This document shows, in pieces, positions 20,837 through 29,129 of a stretch of 63,665 bases of DNA (the first letter of the stretch is position 1; each line of letters begins with the position of its first letter). A program made the position numbers and the translations under genes. Below the pieces are notes generated by a model. The model did not search any database, was not told where the DNA came from, and saw only the letters and a program-made list of their open reading frames with translations. Source of the DNA: a virus. The stretch spans positions 1-63,665 of the IMG/VR virus record IMGVR_UViG_3300032296_000732; one strand, 5' to 3'.

Positions 20837-21748
20837 ATGCCTTTAGACAAAACAGACTACAAGTTCCCCGACGAGGTTGAAGAATCGCCGGATATCGTGA
20901 TTGAGATTGATGACGATGCGCCGCAAGAGGACAGGGGCCGCGAACCCATGCCAAAGTCTCTGGTTGAAGAACTAGAGAAAGACGAGCTGGATCAGTACGA
21001 CGACAACGTGAAAATCAAACTTAAGCAAATGCGCAAGGTTTGGCATGACGAGCGTCGCGAAAAAGAAACAGCTTTGCGCGAACAGCAAGAGGCGGTTAAT
21101 TTTGCTCAGAACCTCTACCAAGAAAATAAGCGGATCAAAAATATCTTGAGTATTGGCGAGAAGGAATACGTCACCACCATTCAAGGTGCTGCCGATCTGG
21201 AACTCAAGAATGCCAAGCGTGCATATAAAGAGGCTTTCGAGTCCGGCGATTCTGAATTGGTTGTAGAGGCGCAGCAAGCGTTGCAGCAGGCAAACTTAAA
21301 ATCCATGCAAGCGCAGAATTTTCGCTTGCCTACTTTACAGGAGCAAGAATATCCTGTACAAAACGAACCACAGAGGGTCCAAGCTCCAGACGGTAAGGCT
21401 ATTTCGTGGCAAAAGCAAAATAGCTGGTTCGGTCAAGATAGAAGTATGACGGCGTTTGCCTTAGGTCTTCACGAAGATTTAAGGTTCAACGGCGTCGAGG
21501 TTGGGTCTGAAGAATATTACAGCGAGTTAGACAAAACAATTCGCAAACGGTTCCCAGAGAAATTTGAGGACCAAGATCGACAAAGTACTCGTACAAAACC
21601 CGGTACAGTCGTTGCCCCGGCAGTTCGTAGCACCGCCCCCACAAAGGTGCGGCTAAAGCAAAGCCAAGTTAACCTAGCACGAAAATTAGGTTTGACACCT
21701 GAGCAGTATGTTAAAGCACAACTCGAATTGGAGGCCCGCAATGGCTGA
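20837..21748 (+). CDS. putative scaffolding protein
   Basis: A 303-residue acidic and helical protein from ATG 20837 (AAGGAG, 6-nt spacing). A long coiled coil (RKVWHDERREKETALREQQEAVNF) and Gln-rich helix (EAQQALQQANLKSMQAQNFR) are followed by a C-terminal basic helix-turn-helix-like segment (VRLKQSQVNLARKLGLTPEQYVKAQLE). Composition and location before the capsid gene fit a scaffold that templates procapsid assembly. No direct motif proves this. Confidence 0.65.
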   Translation: MPLDKTDYKFPDEVEESPDIVIEIDDDAPQEDRGREPMPKSLVEELEKDELDQYDDNVKIKLKQMRKVWHDERREKETALREQQEAVNFAQNLYQENKRIKNILSIGEKEYVTTIQGAADLELKNAKRAYKEAFESGDSELVVEAQQALQQANLKSMQAQNFRLPTLQEQEYPVQNEPQRVQAPDGKAISWQKQNSWFGQDRSMTAFALGLHEDLRFNGVEVGSEEYYSELDKTIRKRFPEKFEDQDRQSTRTKPGTVVAPAVRSTAPTKVRLKQSQVNLARKLGLTPEQYVKAQLELEARNG

Positions 21749-22199
21749 AGTTAAAGACAACAGAATGTCCCGTGAAATTGAAACGAGAACGGTAACGGAG
21801 CGTCCCAAGCAGTGGGCGCAACCAGAACTCCTGCCGGAGCCAGACAAAATCCCCGGATGGAATTACCGCTGGATTCGTGTTTCGACGATGAACAATGCTG
21901 ACCCACGTAACCTTTCGGCCAAACTCCGAGAAGGCTGGGAGCCAGTTCCCGTCGAAGAACAACCAAAATTTAGACTGTTAGCCGATCCCAATAGTCGTTT
22001 TAAAGACAACGTTGAGGTCGGTGGGCTATTGCTTTGCAAGACACCTACTGAGTTTGTCCAACAGCGGAACGACCATTTCGCCAAGGTAACCCAATCTCAG
22101 ACAGATGCTGTGGACAATAGCTTCATGCGTCAAAGCGATGCGCGGATGCCGCTCTTCCAAGAGCGTAAGTCCTCGTCCAGCTTTGGCAAAGGTACTTAA
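21741..22199 (+). CDS. conserved phage head-region protein
   Basis: 152 residues from ATG 21741 (GGAGG upstream): MAEVKDNRMSREIETRTVTERPKQWAQPELLPEP. The centre W.YRWIRVSTMNNADPRNLSAKLREGWEPV and GGLLLCKTPTEFVQQRN is a recognisable phage family located beside capsid genes. The Trp/Arg N-terminal part suggests binding to another capsid component. Function unknown. Confidence 0.7.
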   Translation: MAEVKDNRMSREIETRTVTERPKQWAQPELLPEPDKIPGWNYRWIRVSTMNNADPRNLSAKLREGWEPVPVEEQPKFRLLADPNSRFKDNVEVGGLLLCKTPTEFVQQRNDHFAKVTQSQTDAVDNSFMRQSDARMPLFQERKSSSSFGKGT

Positions 22200-22217
22200 A
22201 TCTTTAAGGAGTCTTAA

Positions 22218-23054
22218 ATGGCTTATCCCGTCGTCTCGGCCCCCTACGGCCTAAAGCCGATCAACCTGATCGGTGGTCAGGTATTTGCTGGTTCTACCCG
22301 CATTTACTCGATCCAGTATGGTTTCGCGTCAAACATCTTTTACGGTGATTTGGTCAATATTGTTCGTGGTTCCATTGTTAAGAACACCGACACTACTGAC
22401 TCTACCGGCAATGGCCTTGTTGGCGTGTTCTTGGGTTGTGAATATACAAACCCTACAACTAAGCAAACGCAATTTGCTCAGTACTGGCCCGCTGGCACTA
22501 CTGCTACTGGCAGAGCTATTGTCTGTGATGATCCTGACACAGTGTTTAAAGTAGTAATGTGTTCCGCTACAACGGTCATTGCTTCTGCTTCTACTGCTCT
22601 GTTAGGTCAAAACTTTGGTTTGATTCAAAATGCAGGTAACGTCAACACAGGTAATTCTGCTGTTGCCGCTCTGTATGGCTCATCAAGCACAAGTGCTGAC
22701 TTTGCTCTACGTGCAGTTGGTTTGGTTGAGGAAACTGCCATTCAAACTAGCGCAACTGGTTCATCTTCTTCTACTACCATTACATTGACTGGCTCTGGTT
22801 TACCTAGCGCGTTGGTGGTTGGTACAGAAGTTGGCTACCTTGCTCCTAATGGTCAGTACATTCAATCTGGCTCGTACGTATCTGCGGCTGCTGCTGCTGG
22901 TGCGACAACAGTGACGATCAATTCTGCGATTGCAGTTCCCGGCAGTGTTACGGCTATTCCAGCCGCTTCCACTATTCTTTTCACCCAGTATCCAGAAATG
23001 CTTGTCAAACTCAACTTTGGCACCCATTCCTATTACACTGCCACTGCGGTCTAA
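22218..23054 (+). CDS. putative capsid decoration/accessory head protein
   Basis: A 278-residue protein (MAYPVVSAPYGLKPINLIGGQVFAGSTRIYSIQYG...). It has the APYGLKP.NLIGGQ.FAG signature seen in phage head accessory proteins beside the capsid gene. A Ser/Thr/Ala-rich insert (SSSSTTITLTGSGLP...SAAAAAGATTVTINSA) resembles an Ig-like or hinge element found in exposed virion proteins. The ending VKLNFGTHSY is conserved. Decoration is inferred from position and composition. Confidence 0.65.
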   Translation: MAYPVVSAPYGLKPINLIGGQVFAGSTRIYSIQYGFASNIFYGDLVNIVRGSIVKNTDTTDSTGNGLVGVFLGCEYTNPTTKQTQFAQYWPAGTTATGRAIVCDDPDTVFKVVMCSATTVIASASTALLGQNFGLIQNAGNVNTGNSAVAALYGSSSTSADFALRAVGLVEETAIQTSATGSSSSTTITLTGSGLPSALVVGTEVGYLAPNGQYIQSGSYVSAAAAAGATTVTINSAIAVPGSVTAIPAASTILFTQYPEMLVKLNFGTHSYYTATAV

Positions 23055-23065
23055 GGAGCTAAATC

Positions 23066-23974
23066 ATGGCTATTTCACGCGCACAACTACTCAAAGAACT
23101 TCTTCCCGGCCTGAACGCTTTGTTCGGTTTGGAGTACGCCAAGTATGGTGAGGAACATAAAGAGATTTATGAGACCGAAACCTCTGAGCGTTCTTTTGAA
23201 GAAGAAACTAAGCTGTCTGGCTTCTCTGCCGCTCCTGTCAAGAACGAAGGCTCTGCCATCGCTTACGACAACGCGCAAGAAGCATGGACTGCTCGTTACA
23301 ACCACGAAACCATCGCTTTGGGTTTCTCGCTGACCGAAGAGGCCATCGAAGACAACTTGTACGACAGCCTGTCTGCTCGTTACACCAAAGCTCTGGCTCG
23401 TGCTATGGCTTACACCAAGCAAGTTAAAGCTGCTGCTGTTTTGAACAACGGCTTTAGCAATGCTTACGCTGGTGGTGACGGTGTTGCTTTGTTTAGCGCA
23501 TCACACCCCTTGGTGTCAGGTGGTACTAACAGCAACATCCCATCTACCCCTGCCGACTTGAATGAAACATCGTTGGAAAACGCTGTGATTCAGATCAGCT
23601 TGTGGACTGATGAACGTGGCCTGTTGATCGCTGCCAAGCCTGCCAAGTTGGTGGTTCCTCCACCGTTGCAGTTCACGGCAACCCGTTTGCTGGAAACTGA
23701 ACTCCGCGTCAGCACTGCCGACAACGATATCAACGCTTTGAAGAACAATGGTTCTATCCCCGGTGGATACACCATTAACCACTTCTTGACCGACAACAAC
23801 GCTTGGTTCCTGACCACAGACGTGCCTAACGGTATGAAGCACTTTGTGCGTTCGCCTTTGGCTCAGTCAATGGATGGCGACTTCGATACTGGTAACGTCC
23901 GTTACAAGTCCCGTGAGCGTTATTCGTTCGGCTGGTCTGACCCATTGGGCATGTTCGGCTCGTCCGGCGCTTAA
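23066..23974 (+). CDS. major capsid protein (Mu gpT-like, HK97 fold)
   Basis: A 302-residue protein. It begins MAISRAQLLKELLPGLNALFG, with the E-loop-like ERSFEEETKLSGFSAAPVKNEGSAIAYD and the long helix region GFSLTEEAIEDNLYDSLSARYTKALARAM. C-terminal residues (PVPNG..HFVRSP..., RYSFGWSDP) match the Mu F/gpT-like capsid family. It is preceded by AAGGAGC, and a strong terminator follows, as expected for the most abundant product. It forms the icosahedral shell. Confidence 0.85.
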   Translation: MAISRAQLLKELLPGLNALFGLEYAKYGEEHKEIYETETSERSFEEETKLSGFSAAPVKNEGSAIAYDNAQEAWTARYNHETIALGFSLTEEAIEDNLYDSLSARYTKALARAMAYTKQVKAAAVLNNGFSNAYAGGDGVALFSASHPLVSGGTNSNIPSTPADLNETSLENAVIQISLWTDERGLLIAAKPAKLVVPPPLQFTATRLLETELRVSTADNDINALKNNGSIPGGYTINHFLTDNNAWFLTTDVPNGMKHFVRSPLAQSMDGDFDTGNVRYKSRERYSFGWSDPLGMFGSSGA

Positions 23975-24021
23975 TCCTTCGGGATTATTTGAGAAGGCCC
24001 CCTTGTGGGGCCTTTTCTTTT
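23973..24021 (+). terminator. intrinsic terminator after the capsid gene
   Basis: AAGGCCCC, a short loop and GGGGCCTT followed by TTCTTTT (23994-24021). A second hairpin just before it, AATCC-TTCG-GGATT (23973-23986), has a stable C(UUCG)G tetraloop and may protect the mRNA end. Confidence 0.85.
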
Positions 24022-24119
24022 GGGGTATATTGAGCACATTCCGGGGTTTTCCGGTGTATCTGACAGTCCCGGCTGACGACATGCAGACAGATACGCCTTA
24101 TCGCATGTGAGGAATCATC

Positions 24120-24698
24120 ATGGCAAATACCACGTTCTCCGGCCCAGTCATATCTAACAATGGCTTTATCACCGGAACAGCTTCTTCCCCTATCGTTGAG
24201 ACTACTGCCACCAATGTGTCGGAATCGTATGTTACGACTTCTGCCGCTACTGGCGATACACGTCTGTCTTATCAGCGTTTGGCTTTTACATCAACCGGCT
24301 CTGGTGAAACCTATCGCGCCTTGACTCAGGTCACGGGCGCTAACGCAGCTACTGGTGGTACTGTTAACGGTGCGCACATTAGCTTGAGCATCAACGGCTC
24401 TGGCACCATCTCCGGTGCAGGTAACGCTCTTCGCGCTACATTGGGCGGTACGTCTACAAACCCCGGCGGTACGATTGCGGCTATTCAGGCTGACTCCAAC
24501 TTTGCCTCTGGTGGCGCTTGGACTGGCGCTTCGTTTATCCGCTTCACAAACAGCGGCACTGGCACAGTAGCTAACTTGTTCAACGTCCCTTCGGCAATGG
24601 TTACGGCCAATACCCAAGGCGCGGCTACAAACTCTTTGAAGATTGTGGACAGCGCGGGTACTGCCTACTACATCATGTTGACTACGACCAATAGCTGA
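24120..24698 (+). CDS. putative virion structural protein
   Basis: A 192-residue Ser/Thr/Gly-rich beta protein (MANTTFSGPVISNNGFIT...). It has GETYRALTQVTGANAATGGTVNGAHISLSING and a C-terminal VDSAGTAYYIM, reminiscent of head-fibre or decoration proteins. It follows the capsid terminator, with GAGG before the ATG. No signal peptide. Function inferred only from context and composition. Confidence 0.6.
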   Translation: MANTTFSGPVISNNGFITGTASSPIVETTATNVSESYVTTSAATGDTRLSYQRLAFTSTGSGETYRALTQVTGANAATGGTVNGAHISLSINGSGTISGAGNALRATLGGTSTNPGGTIAAIQADSNFASGGAWTGASFIRFTNSGTGTVANLFNVPSAMVTANTQGAATNSLKIVDSAGTAYYIMLTTTNS

Positions 24699-24699
24699 T

Positions 24700-24876
24700 A
24701 TGCAGATCACCAAGGAATTCTTGGAGACTGAGATTCGTGACCTTGAGACTGAAGCACAGAAGGCCCAAACCTTTTTGATTCAATCTCAAGCCACGATTCA
24801 AGCGTACAAGATGTTGATCAACAGGCTAGACGCCCCAGAGCCAGAAACGGAGCAAGAAAATGACGATGCAATATGA
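24700..24876 (+). CDS. small coiled-coil protein (58 aa)
   Basis: ATG 24700 to TGA 24876 encodes MQITKEFLETEIRDLETEAQKAQTFLIQSQATIQAYKMLINRLD with an acidic C-terminus. An all-helical short protein of this type (MQITKEFLE..I..L......A......) is common in phage structural regions. It begins 2 nt after the previous stop and overlaps the next gene by 17 nt. Confidence 0.65.
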   Translation: MQITKEFLETEIRDLETEAQKAQTFLIQSQATIQAYKMLINRLDAPEPETEQENDDAI

Positions 24877-25348
24877 CGTAGAGTCGTATCACAATACCGT
24901 TTCGGGCGTAGCCGTGCCTTATCGCACCCGTTTGAAGGGCGTTGTGATCTCTCCTACAACGTCTACTACATACAACATAGCTTTCGCCAATAATGTGGCC
25001 CAGTCTGGTACGTATGACATCCCCGGGACTACAACCTGTACGGTGACTATTGCGGGTCATGGGGTGGCTTTAGGTTCACGTGTGTGGCTACAGTTTGCTG
25101 ATGGTGATGGCGTCAGTAACATGTATGTGGTAACAGCGGTAACAATAGATACTTTCACGGTTACAACAGGGACGTTAACCACCTCTGGTGATGTGACTGT
25201 GTACAACCAAATTTTGGTTGAGATTGATTGCTCAACTGCCACTTCGTTCTATACGTTCATTCCGGGCGAAGGTGTTTTGGCTTTAGATGGCATTTATGTG
25301 GGATTACCCGCAGCAAGTGTCGTAACCTCAACCATTTTTTATGGATAA
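24860..25348 (+). CDS. virion structural protein, tandem paralogue A
   Basis: A 162-residue beta-rich protein (MTMQYDVESYHNTVSGVAVPYRTRLKGVVIS). The centre has TCTVTIAGHGVALGSRVWLQFADGDG, and the end has IPGEGVLALDGIYVGLP. It shares start, centre (VTIAGHG), end (IPGEG) and length with the next gene, so the pair arose by tandem duplication. The Thr-rich surface suggests a minor head or fibre protein. Confidence 0.65.
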   Translation: MTMQYDVESYHNTVSGVAVPYRTRLKGVVISPTTSTTYNIAFANNVAQSGTYDIPGTTTCTVTIAGHGVALGSRVWLQFADGDGVSNMYVVTAVTIDTFTVTTGTLTTSGDVTVYNQILVEIDCSTATSFYTFIPGEGVLALDGIYVGLPAASVVTSTIFYG

Positions 25349-25358
25349 GGGGTAAGCC

Positions 25359-25841
25359 ATGACAATGCAGTATGACGTTAAAGCAGTCCATCAAAGTGCC
25401 TCGGGCACGGCGGTAAGTTACGCTACACGGTTAAAAGGCATTACTGTAACTTCTGGCACATCCTCAATACGTAATATGGCTGTTGCTGATCCAACAGTGA
25501 GCAAATCAGGCACATACAGCCAAACGACAACCACAATCACCGTTACCATCGCAGGGCATGGTCTGGTAAATGGGCAACGTGTGTTTTTGGATTTTACAAC
25601 CGGCACATCAAGAGATGCAGTATTTGCAGTAACGGTAACAAATGCAAACGTGTTTACTGTAACTTCTACAACTGCTAGTACATCCGGCAACGTGGCTATG
25701 TACACAACTTTGTTGTTGGAATTGGACACATTCAGCACGGTAGGCTTGCCAATCAAGATTCCCGGTGAAGGTATTTATTGCCCCAACGGTGTTTACGTTG
25801 GTCTTGGTAATTCTGTAACGGCGACAATTTATTATGGCTAA
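25359..25841 (+). CDS. virion structural protein, tandem paralogue B
   Basis: A 160-residue protein, paralogue of the preceding gene: MTMQYDVKAVHQSASGTAVSYATRLKGITVT, VTIAGHGLVNGQRVFLDFTTG, IPGEGIYCPNGVYVGLG. The two differ through the middle of the chain while the ends are conserved. Function as in the neighbouring copy. Confidence 0.65.
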   Translation: MTMQYDVKAVHQSASGTAVSYATRLKGITVTSGTSSIRNMAVADPTVSKSGTYSQTTTTITVTIAGHGLVNGQRVFLDFTTGTSRDAVFAVTVTNANVFTVTSTTASTSGNVAMYTTLLLELDTFSTVGLPIKIPGEGIYCPNGVYVGLGNSVTATIYYG

Positions 25842-26079
25842 GTCACCAGCATGGACTCGCAAAGAAGGCAAGAATCCAGAGGGCGGCTTGAACGCCAAGG
25901 GACGGGCCTCCGCGAAAGCGCAAGGCATGAACCTCAAGGCTCCTCAGCCCGAGGGCGGCTCACGCCGCGACTCTTTCTGCGCAAGAATGTCTGGGATGAA
26001 GAAAAAACTGACGAGCGAGAAGACGGCCAACGACCCGAACTCGCGGATCAACAAAAGCCTGCGGGCATGGGCATGCTGA
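25834..26079 (+). CDS. small basic phage protein (DUF6321-like)
   Basis: An 81-residue Lys/Arg-rich protein (MAKSPAWTRKEGKNPEGGLNAKGRASAK). The body SRRDSFCARMSGMKKKLTSEKTANDPNSRINKSLRAW is a widely distributed phage family (I believe DUF6321) of unknown function. Overlaps the previous gene by 8 nt and ends 1 nt before the next. Confidence 0.75.
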   Translation: MAKSPAWTRKEGKNPEGGLNAKGRASAKAQGMNLKAPQPEGGSRRDSFCARMSGMKKKLTSEKTANDPNSRINKSLRAWAC

Positions 26080-26080
26080 C

Positions 26081-26329
26081 ATGAGTACCGATGCCATCCA
26101 AACTGCCCGTGAACTAGCCACGCATGCGTCCGACATCAAGCATTTGCAGGATGATATGGACAAGATGCTGGAGAACATGAAGGCTATGCAGGCAACGCTT
26201 TCTGCCATCGACAAAACGCTGTCTGAGGCCCGTGGTGGCTGGAAAGTTTTAATGTTGGTTGGCGGGGCCAGTAGCGTTGTAGGCGCGGGCCTAGTTCAGC
26301 TTGTCAACTGGTACGCAGGGGGCAAGTGA
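26081..26329 (+). CDS. XhlA/holin-like membrane protein with coiled coil
   Basis: An 82-residue protein: an N-terminal amphipathic helix with heptads (DIKHLQDDMDKMLENMKAMQATLSAIDKTL), then one transmembrane segment (VLMLVGGASSVVGAGLVQLVNW). This layout resembles haemolysin XhlA-type membrane proteins, sometimes linked to lysis. The genome also has holin-like genes near 40 kb, so its role is uncertain. Confidence 0.55.
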   Translation: MSTDAIQTARELATHASDIKHLQDDMDKMLENMKAMQATLSAIDKTLSEARGGWKVLMLVGGASSVVGAGLVQLVNWYAGGK

Positions 26330-26727
26330 TGCCAAGCAAGAGCAAGGCTCAACACAATTTCATGGCGGCGGTGGCTAACAACCCAGCGTTTGCTAAGAAA
26401 GCAGGCGTCCCACAGTCCGTGGGTAAAGAGTTCAACAATGCCGACAAAGGCAAAACTTTTAAACAAGGTGGTGATATGAAATCCGAAGCAATGAAAAAAG
26501 GTGGCATGCCCATGAAAATGAAAGATGGCAAAAAAGTGCCTATCTTCATGAACAAAGGTGGTATGGCCGCAACCAAGATGGGTTCGGTAAAAACCGCTGC
26601 TCCTAGCAAAGATGGTGTTGCTGCCAAAGGCAAGACCAAGGGTACGCAGGTCAAGATGGCCGGTTCTGGTGTCCCCGGTGGCATCGGTTCACGTGTGATG
26701 AAAAAAGGCGGAATGGCCAAGTGCTAA
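26329..26727 (+). CDS. Lys/Gly-rich small phage protein
   Basis: A 132-residue protein from ATG 26329 (MPSKSKAQHNFMAAVANNPAFAKKAGVPQSVGKEF). The N-terminal SKAQHNFMAAV...PAFAKK.GVPQSVGKEF.NADKGK is a well-known phage motif. The rest is basic, with repeated KKGGM motifs ending MKKGGMAKC. It is probably packaged or nucleic-acid binding; no function is proven. Confidence 0.75.
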   Translation: MPSKSKAQHNFMAAVANNPAFAKKAGVPQSVGKEFNNADKGKTFKQGGDMKSEAMKKGGMPMKMKDGKKVPIFMNKGGMAATKMGSVKTAAPSKDGVAAKGKTKGTQVKMAGSGVPGGIGSRVMKKGGMAKC

Positions 26728-26737
26728 GGAGTTCAAA

Positions 26738-26974
26738 ATGAGCGATGCAGAACAACGTGCTCGTAAAGAGCAAGAAGATCGCAAGGCACAAGATGCCGCG
26801 ACTAAAGCATACGATGCTGCCAGCAAAACCCCACCGTCTGAGGACCCCCGTGACGGTGTTCGTGGGCAAAAAGGGTATAAAAAAGGCGGCGTGACTCGTG
26901 CTGACGGTTGCGTGACCAAAGGCCACACCAAAGGCAAAATGATTGCTATGGCCTACGGCGGCAAGACTTGCTAA
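26738..26974 (+). CDS. small basic phage protein with KKGG-RADG-C motif
   Basis: A 78-residue protein: N-terminal charged helix (SDAEQRARKEQEDRKAQDAATKAYDAA), then KKGGVTRADGCVTKGHTKGKMI at the C-terminus and a final Cys. The RADGC(V)TKGHTKGK part is the recurrent small-protein end seen in several neighbours. Confidence 0.7.
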   Translation: MSDAEQRARKEQEDRKAQDAATKAYDAASKTPPSEDPRDGVRGQKGYKKGGVTRADGCVTKGHTKGKMIAMAYGGKTC

Positions 26975-26983
26975 GGAGCTGAC

Positions 26984-27241
26984 ATGAAAGCTGGTGATAT
27001 ATCCCCAATTGCTGGAATTGCCACAGGCGAAGGCATGATAGGCAAACTGGCGGGCAAGGGTGGCTTGGGCTTATTGCCTGCTGCTATTGCACGCAACGCT
27101 CAGGAAGAGGAAGAAGAGCGCAAGAAACAAATGGGCGTTGTTCCTACCAGTACTGGCATGAAAAAAGGCGGCGTTGTTTCGGCTTCTCGCCGTGCAGACG
27201 GTATTGCGCAGCGGGGTAAAACTCGCGGAAAGATGGTGTAA
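26984..27241 (+). CDS. small basic phage protein with KKGG-RADG motif
   Basis: An 85-residue protein. N-terminal Gly-rich hydrophobic stretch (GEGMIGKLAGKGGLGLLPAAIA), an acidic patch (EEEEERKK), then KKGGVVSASRRADGIAQRGKTRGKMV. It shares the C-terminal motif with the previous gene, so the two are mosaic relatives. Confidence 0.7.
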   Translation: MKAGDISPIAGIATGEGMIGKLAGKGGLGLLPAAIARNAQEEEEERKKQMGVVPTSTGMKKGGVVSASRRADGIAQRGKTRGKMV

Positions 27242-27243
27242 GT

Positions 27244-27531
27244 ATGATGGCATCCCGTGGTATGGGCGATATCCGCCCCTCAAAAATGCCCGGCGCTAAG
27301 AAAAAGGCGCGGCGGGATGACACTGATTTCACCCAGTACAAAGAGGGTGGCGAGGTAAAATCTAAGGTCAACGAGGCTGGCAATTACACCAAGCCGAGTC
27401 TTCGCAAGAAGATTTTGTCGCAGGTAAAAGCCGCAGCAACGCAGGGCACTAGCGCAGGCCAATGGTCCGCGAGAAAAGCACAGCTCGTGGCCAAGAAGTA
27501 CAAGGCTGCTGGTGGTGGCTACAGGGATTGA
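27244..27531 (+). CDS. small basic phage protein
   Basis: A 95-residue protein (ATG-ATG at 27244; MMASRGMGDIRPSKMPGAKKK). The body KVNEAGNYTKPSLRKKILSQVKAAATQGTSAGQWSARKAQLVAKKYKAAGGGYRD is a recognised short phage family: strongly basic and helical. Function unknown. It ends 1 nt before the next ATG. Confidence 0.7.
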   Translation: MMASRGMGDIRPSKMPGAKKKARRDDTDFTQYKEGGEVKSKVNEAGNYTKPSLRKKILSQVKAAATQGTSAGQWSARKAQLVAKKYKAAGGGYRD

Positions 27532-27532
27532 A

Positions 27533-27766
27533 ATGAAAGCACCGCAGAAATCGCTCAAGGATTGGGGTGACCAGAAATGGCAAACCAAATCCGGCAAGCC
27601 GTCTTCTAAGACGGGGGAGCGATATTTGCCCAAAGCTGCCATCAAGTCTTTGACTCCGGCTGAGTATGCAGCCACGACCAAAGCCAAGCGTGCTGGTAAA
27701 GCTGCGGGTAAACAGTTTGTGGCCCAGCCAAAGTCCATCGCAAAGAAAACAGCAGGGTTTAGATAA
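27533..27766 (+). CDS. DUF5872-like small phage protein
   Basis: 77 residues from ATG 27533 (MKAPQKSLKDWGDQKWQTKSGKPSSKTGERYLP). SLK.W..QKW.TKSGKPS...GERYLP..AI..L is the signature of a small basic family (I believe DUF5872) frequent in phages and large DNA viruses. Its stop overlaps the start of the adaptor gene (TAATG). Confidence 0.75.
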   Translation: MKAPQKSLKDWGDQKWQTKSGKPSSKTGERYLPKAAIKSLTPAEYAATTKAKRAGKAAGKQFVAQPKSIAKKTAGFR

Positions 27767-28698
27767 TGGCAAAAACTACCGGCACCACGGCATTTAACCT
27801 CGACATGAACGACCTCATTGAGGAGGCGTTTGAGCGTTGCGGTCAAGAACTTCGTACAGGCTACAACTTCCGCACGGCACGTCGGTCGTTGAACCTGTTG
27901 ACGATTGAGTGGGCCAACCGTGGGCTGAACTTCTGGACGGTTGAGCAGGGCCAGATTCCTATGGTGACGGGGCAGGCTATCTACCCCATGCCTACGGACA
28001 CAATCGATTTGCTTGACATGGTAATCCGCCAAAGCAACGGCACGTCCAACCAGATTGACATCAACATCAGCGGTATCTCTGAATCGACCTACATGAGCTT
28101 GCCAAACAAGTTGGCACAAGGTCGTCCAATTCAGGTCTGGTACAACCGTCAGTCAGGTCAGGAAAACGTAACAGCTGTTACACTGACCGCCGCAATCAAT
28201 TCTACAGATACCACCATCACGGTCTCGGATGTTTCCGCTCTTGCAACCGCTGGATTTATCAAGATTGACAACGAAACAATCAGTTACCCCAACGTAGACC
28301 CCGTAAACAACCAGTTGATCAACTGCGCACGTGGGCAGAACTACACAACGGCGGCATCCCATGCAAGTGGCGCGGTGCTAACGGTACAGAATTTACCCGC
28401 CATCAATGTGTGGCCCACACCCAACGCCCCCGGCGATCAGTACATGTTCGTGTACTACCGCATGCGCCGCATCCAAGATGCTGGCTCCGGTGTGACGGTT
28501 CAAGACATTCCGTTCCGTTTTATCCCTTGCATGGTGGCAGGGTTGGCGTATCTGTTGAGCATGAAGCTGCCGGATGTTGACCCTAATCGTGTGATGGGGT
28601 TGAAGGCCGAGTACGAGCAGCAGTGGGAATTGGCGCAAGCGGAAGATCGAGAAACAGCTCCATTACGGTTCGTGCCTAGGAACATGTTCTATGCCTAA
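27766..28698 (+). CDS. phage head-tail adaptor/connector protein
   Basis: A 310-residue protein. The N-terminal helical domain (NDLIEEAFERCGQELRTGYNFRTARRSLNLLTIEWANRGLNFWTVEQG) and the later FRFIPCMVAGLAYLLSMKLPDV belong to a phage connector family next to portals. A beta insert (VTLTAAINSTDTTITVSDVSALATAG) carries an Ig-like or hub decoration. It probably sits between portal and tail. It contains the 19-bp dyad element in codons for VTAVTL (28168). Confidence 0.75.
   Translation: MAKTTGTTAFNLDMNDLIEEAFERCGQELRTGYNFRTARRSLNLLTIEWANRGLNFWTVEQGQIPMVTGQAIYPMPTDTIDLLDMVIRQSNGTSNQIDINISGISESTYMSLPNKLAQGRPIQVWYNRQSGQENVTAVTLTAAINSTDTTITVSDVSALATAGFIKIDNETISYPNVDPVNNQLINCARGQNYTTAASHASGAVLTVQNLPAINVWPTPNAPGDQYMFVYYRMRRIQDAGSGVTVQDIPFRFIPCMVAGLAYLLSMKLPDVDPNRVMGLKAEYEQQWELAQAEDRETAPLRFVPRNMFYA
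28168..28186 (+). promoter_or_regulatory. 19-bp dyad/promoter-like element, site 4 (inside a gene)
   Basis: GTAACAGCTGTTACACTGA, the same 19 bases as at 5040, here in coding sequence of the adaptor gene. A chance match of this length within the window is unlikely. Confidence 0.6.
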
Positions 28699-29119
28699 TC
28701 GGTTTGCATCAGGCAAGTACGCTATAGCGGAGTGTGACCGCTGCGCACAGAGGTACAAGCTCAAGGAGCTGAAGACGCAAACGGTTAAGACCAAGCCGTT
28801 CAAGGTAAAGGTTTGCCCTTCTTGCTGGGACCCCGATCATCCGCAGTTGCAGTTGGGCATGTACCCAGTTGATGACCCGCAGGCTGTGCGGGAGCCTCGG
28901 CCTGATGTGAGCTACACGGTCTCGGGGCAAAGTGGGTTGCAGATTTTGCTAACCAACAGCTTGGACGAAGAGGGTTTTGGTTACCCAGAAGCCGGTAGCC
29001 GAATCTTCCAGTGGGGGTATAACCCTGTTGGTGGCGCAAGTGGGTTTGACACGCTTTTAACACCAAATAATTTGGTGTTGGCGGTAGAATTAGGCACAGT
29101 TACGGTTGCAACGACATAA
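28691..29119 (+). CDS. zinc-ribbon phage protein
   Basis: A 142-residue protein (MPNRFASGKYAIAECDRCAQRYKLKELKTQTVKTKPFKVKVCPSCWDPDHPQLQLG is read from the sequence in parts). C15/C18 and C42/C45 form a zinc ribbon. The Pro-rich middle and a C-terminal beta part (GASGFDTLLTPNNLVLAVELGTVTVATT) suggest a structural protein. Overlaps the adaptor by 8 nt. The N-terminal family is common in phages, often beside head-tail connectors. Confidence 0.75.
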   Translation: MPNRFASGKYAIAECDRCAQRYKLKELKTQTVKTKPFKVKVCPSCWDPDHPQLQLGMYPVDDPQAVREPRPDVSYTVSGQSGLQILLTNSLDEEGFGYPEAGSRIFQWGYNPVGGASGFDTLLTPNNLVLAVELGTVTVATT

Positions 29120-29129
29120 GGAGTCGATC

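Noticed and set aside
24818-25060. Minus-strand ORFs opposite the structural genes near 24-26 kb.
   Set aside because: Mirror frames of Thr/Ser-rich coding sequence with no start signals.
27280-28119. Long minus-strand ORF (279 codons) opposite the small basic genes and adaptor.
   Set aside because: It covers several well-supported plus-strand genes, shows no family pattern, and has no ribosome site.
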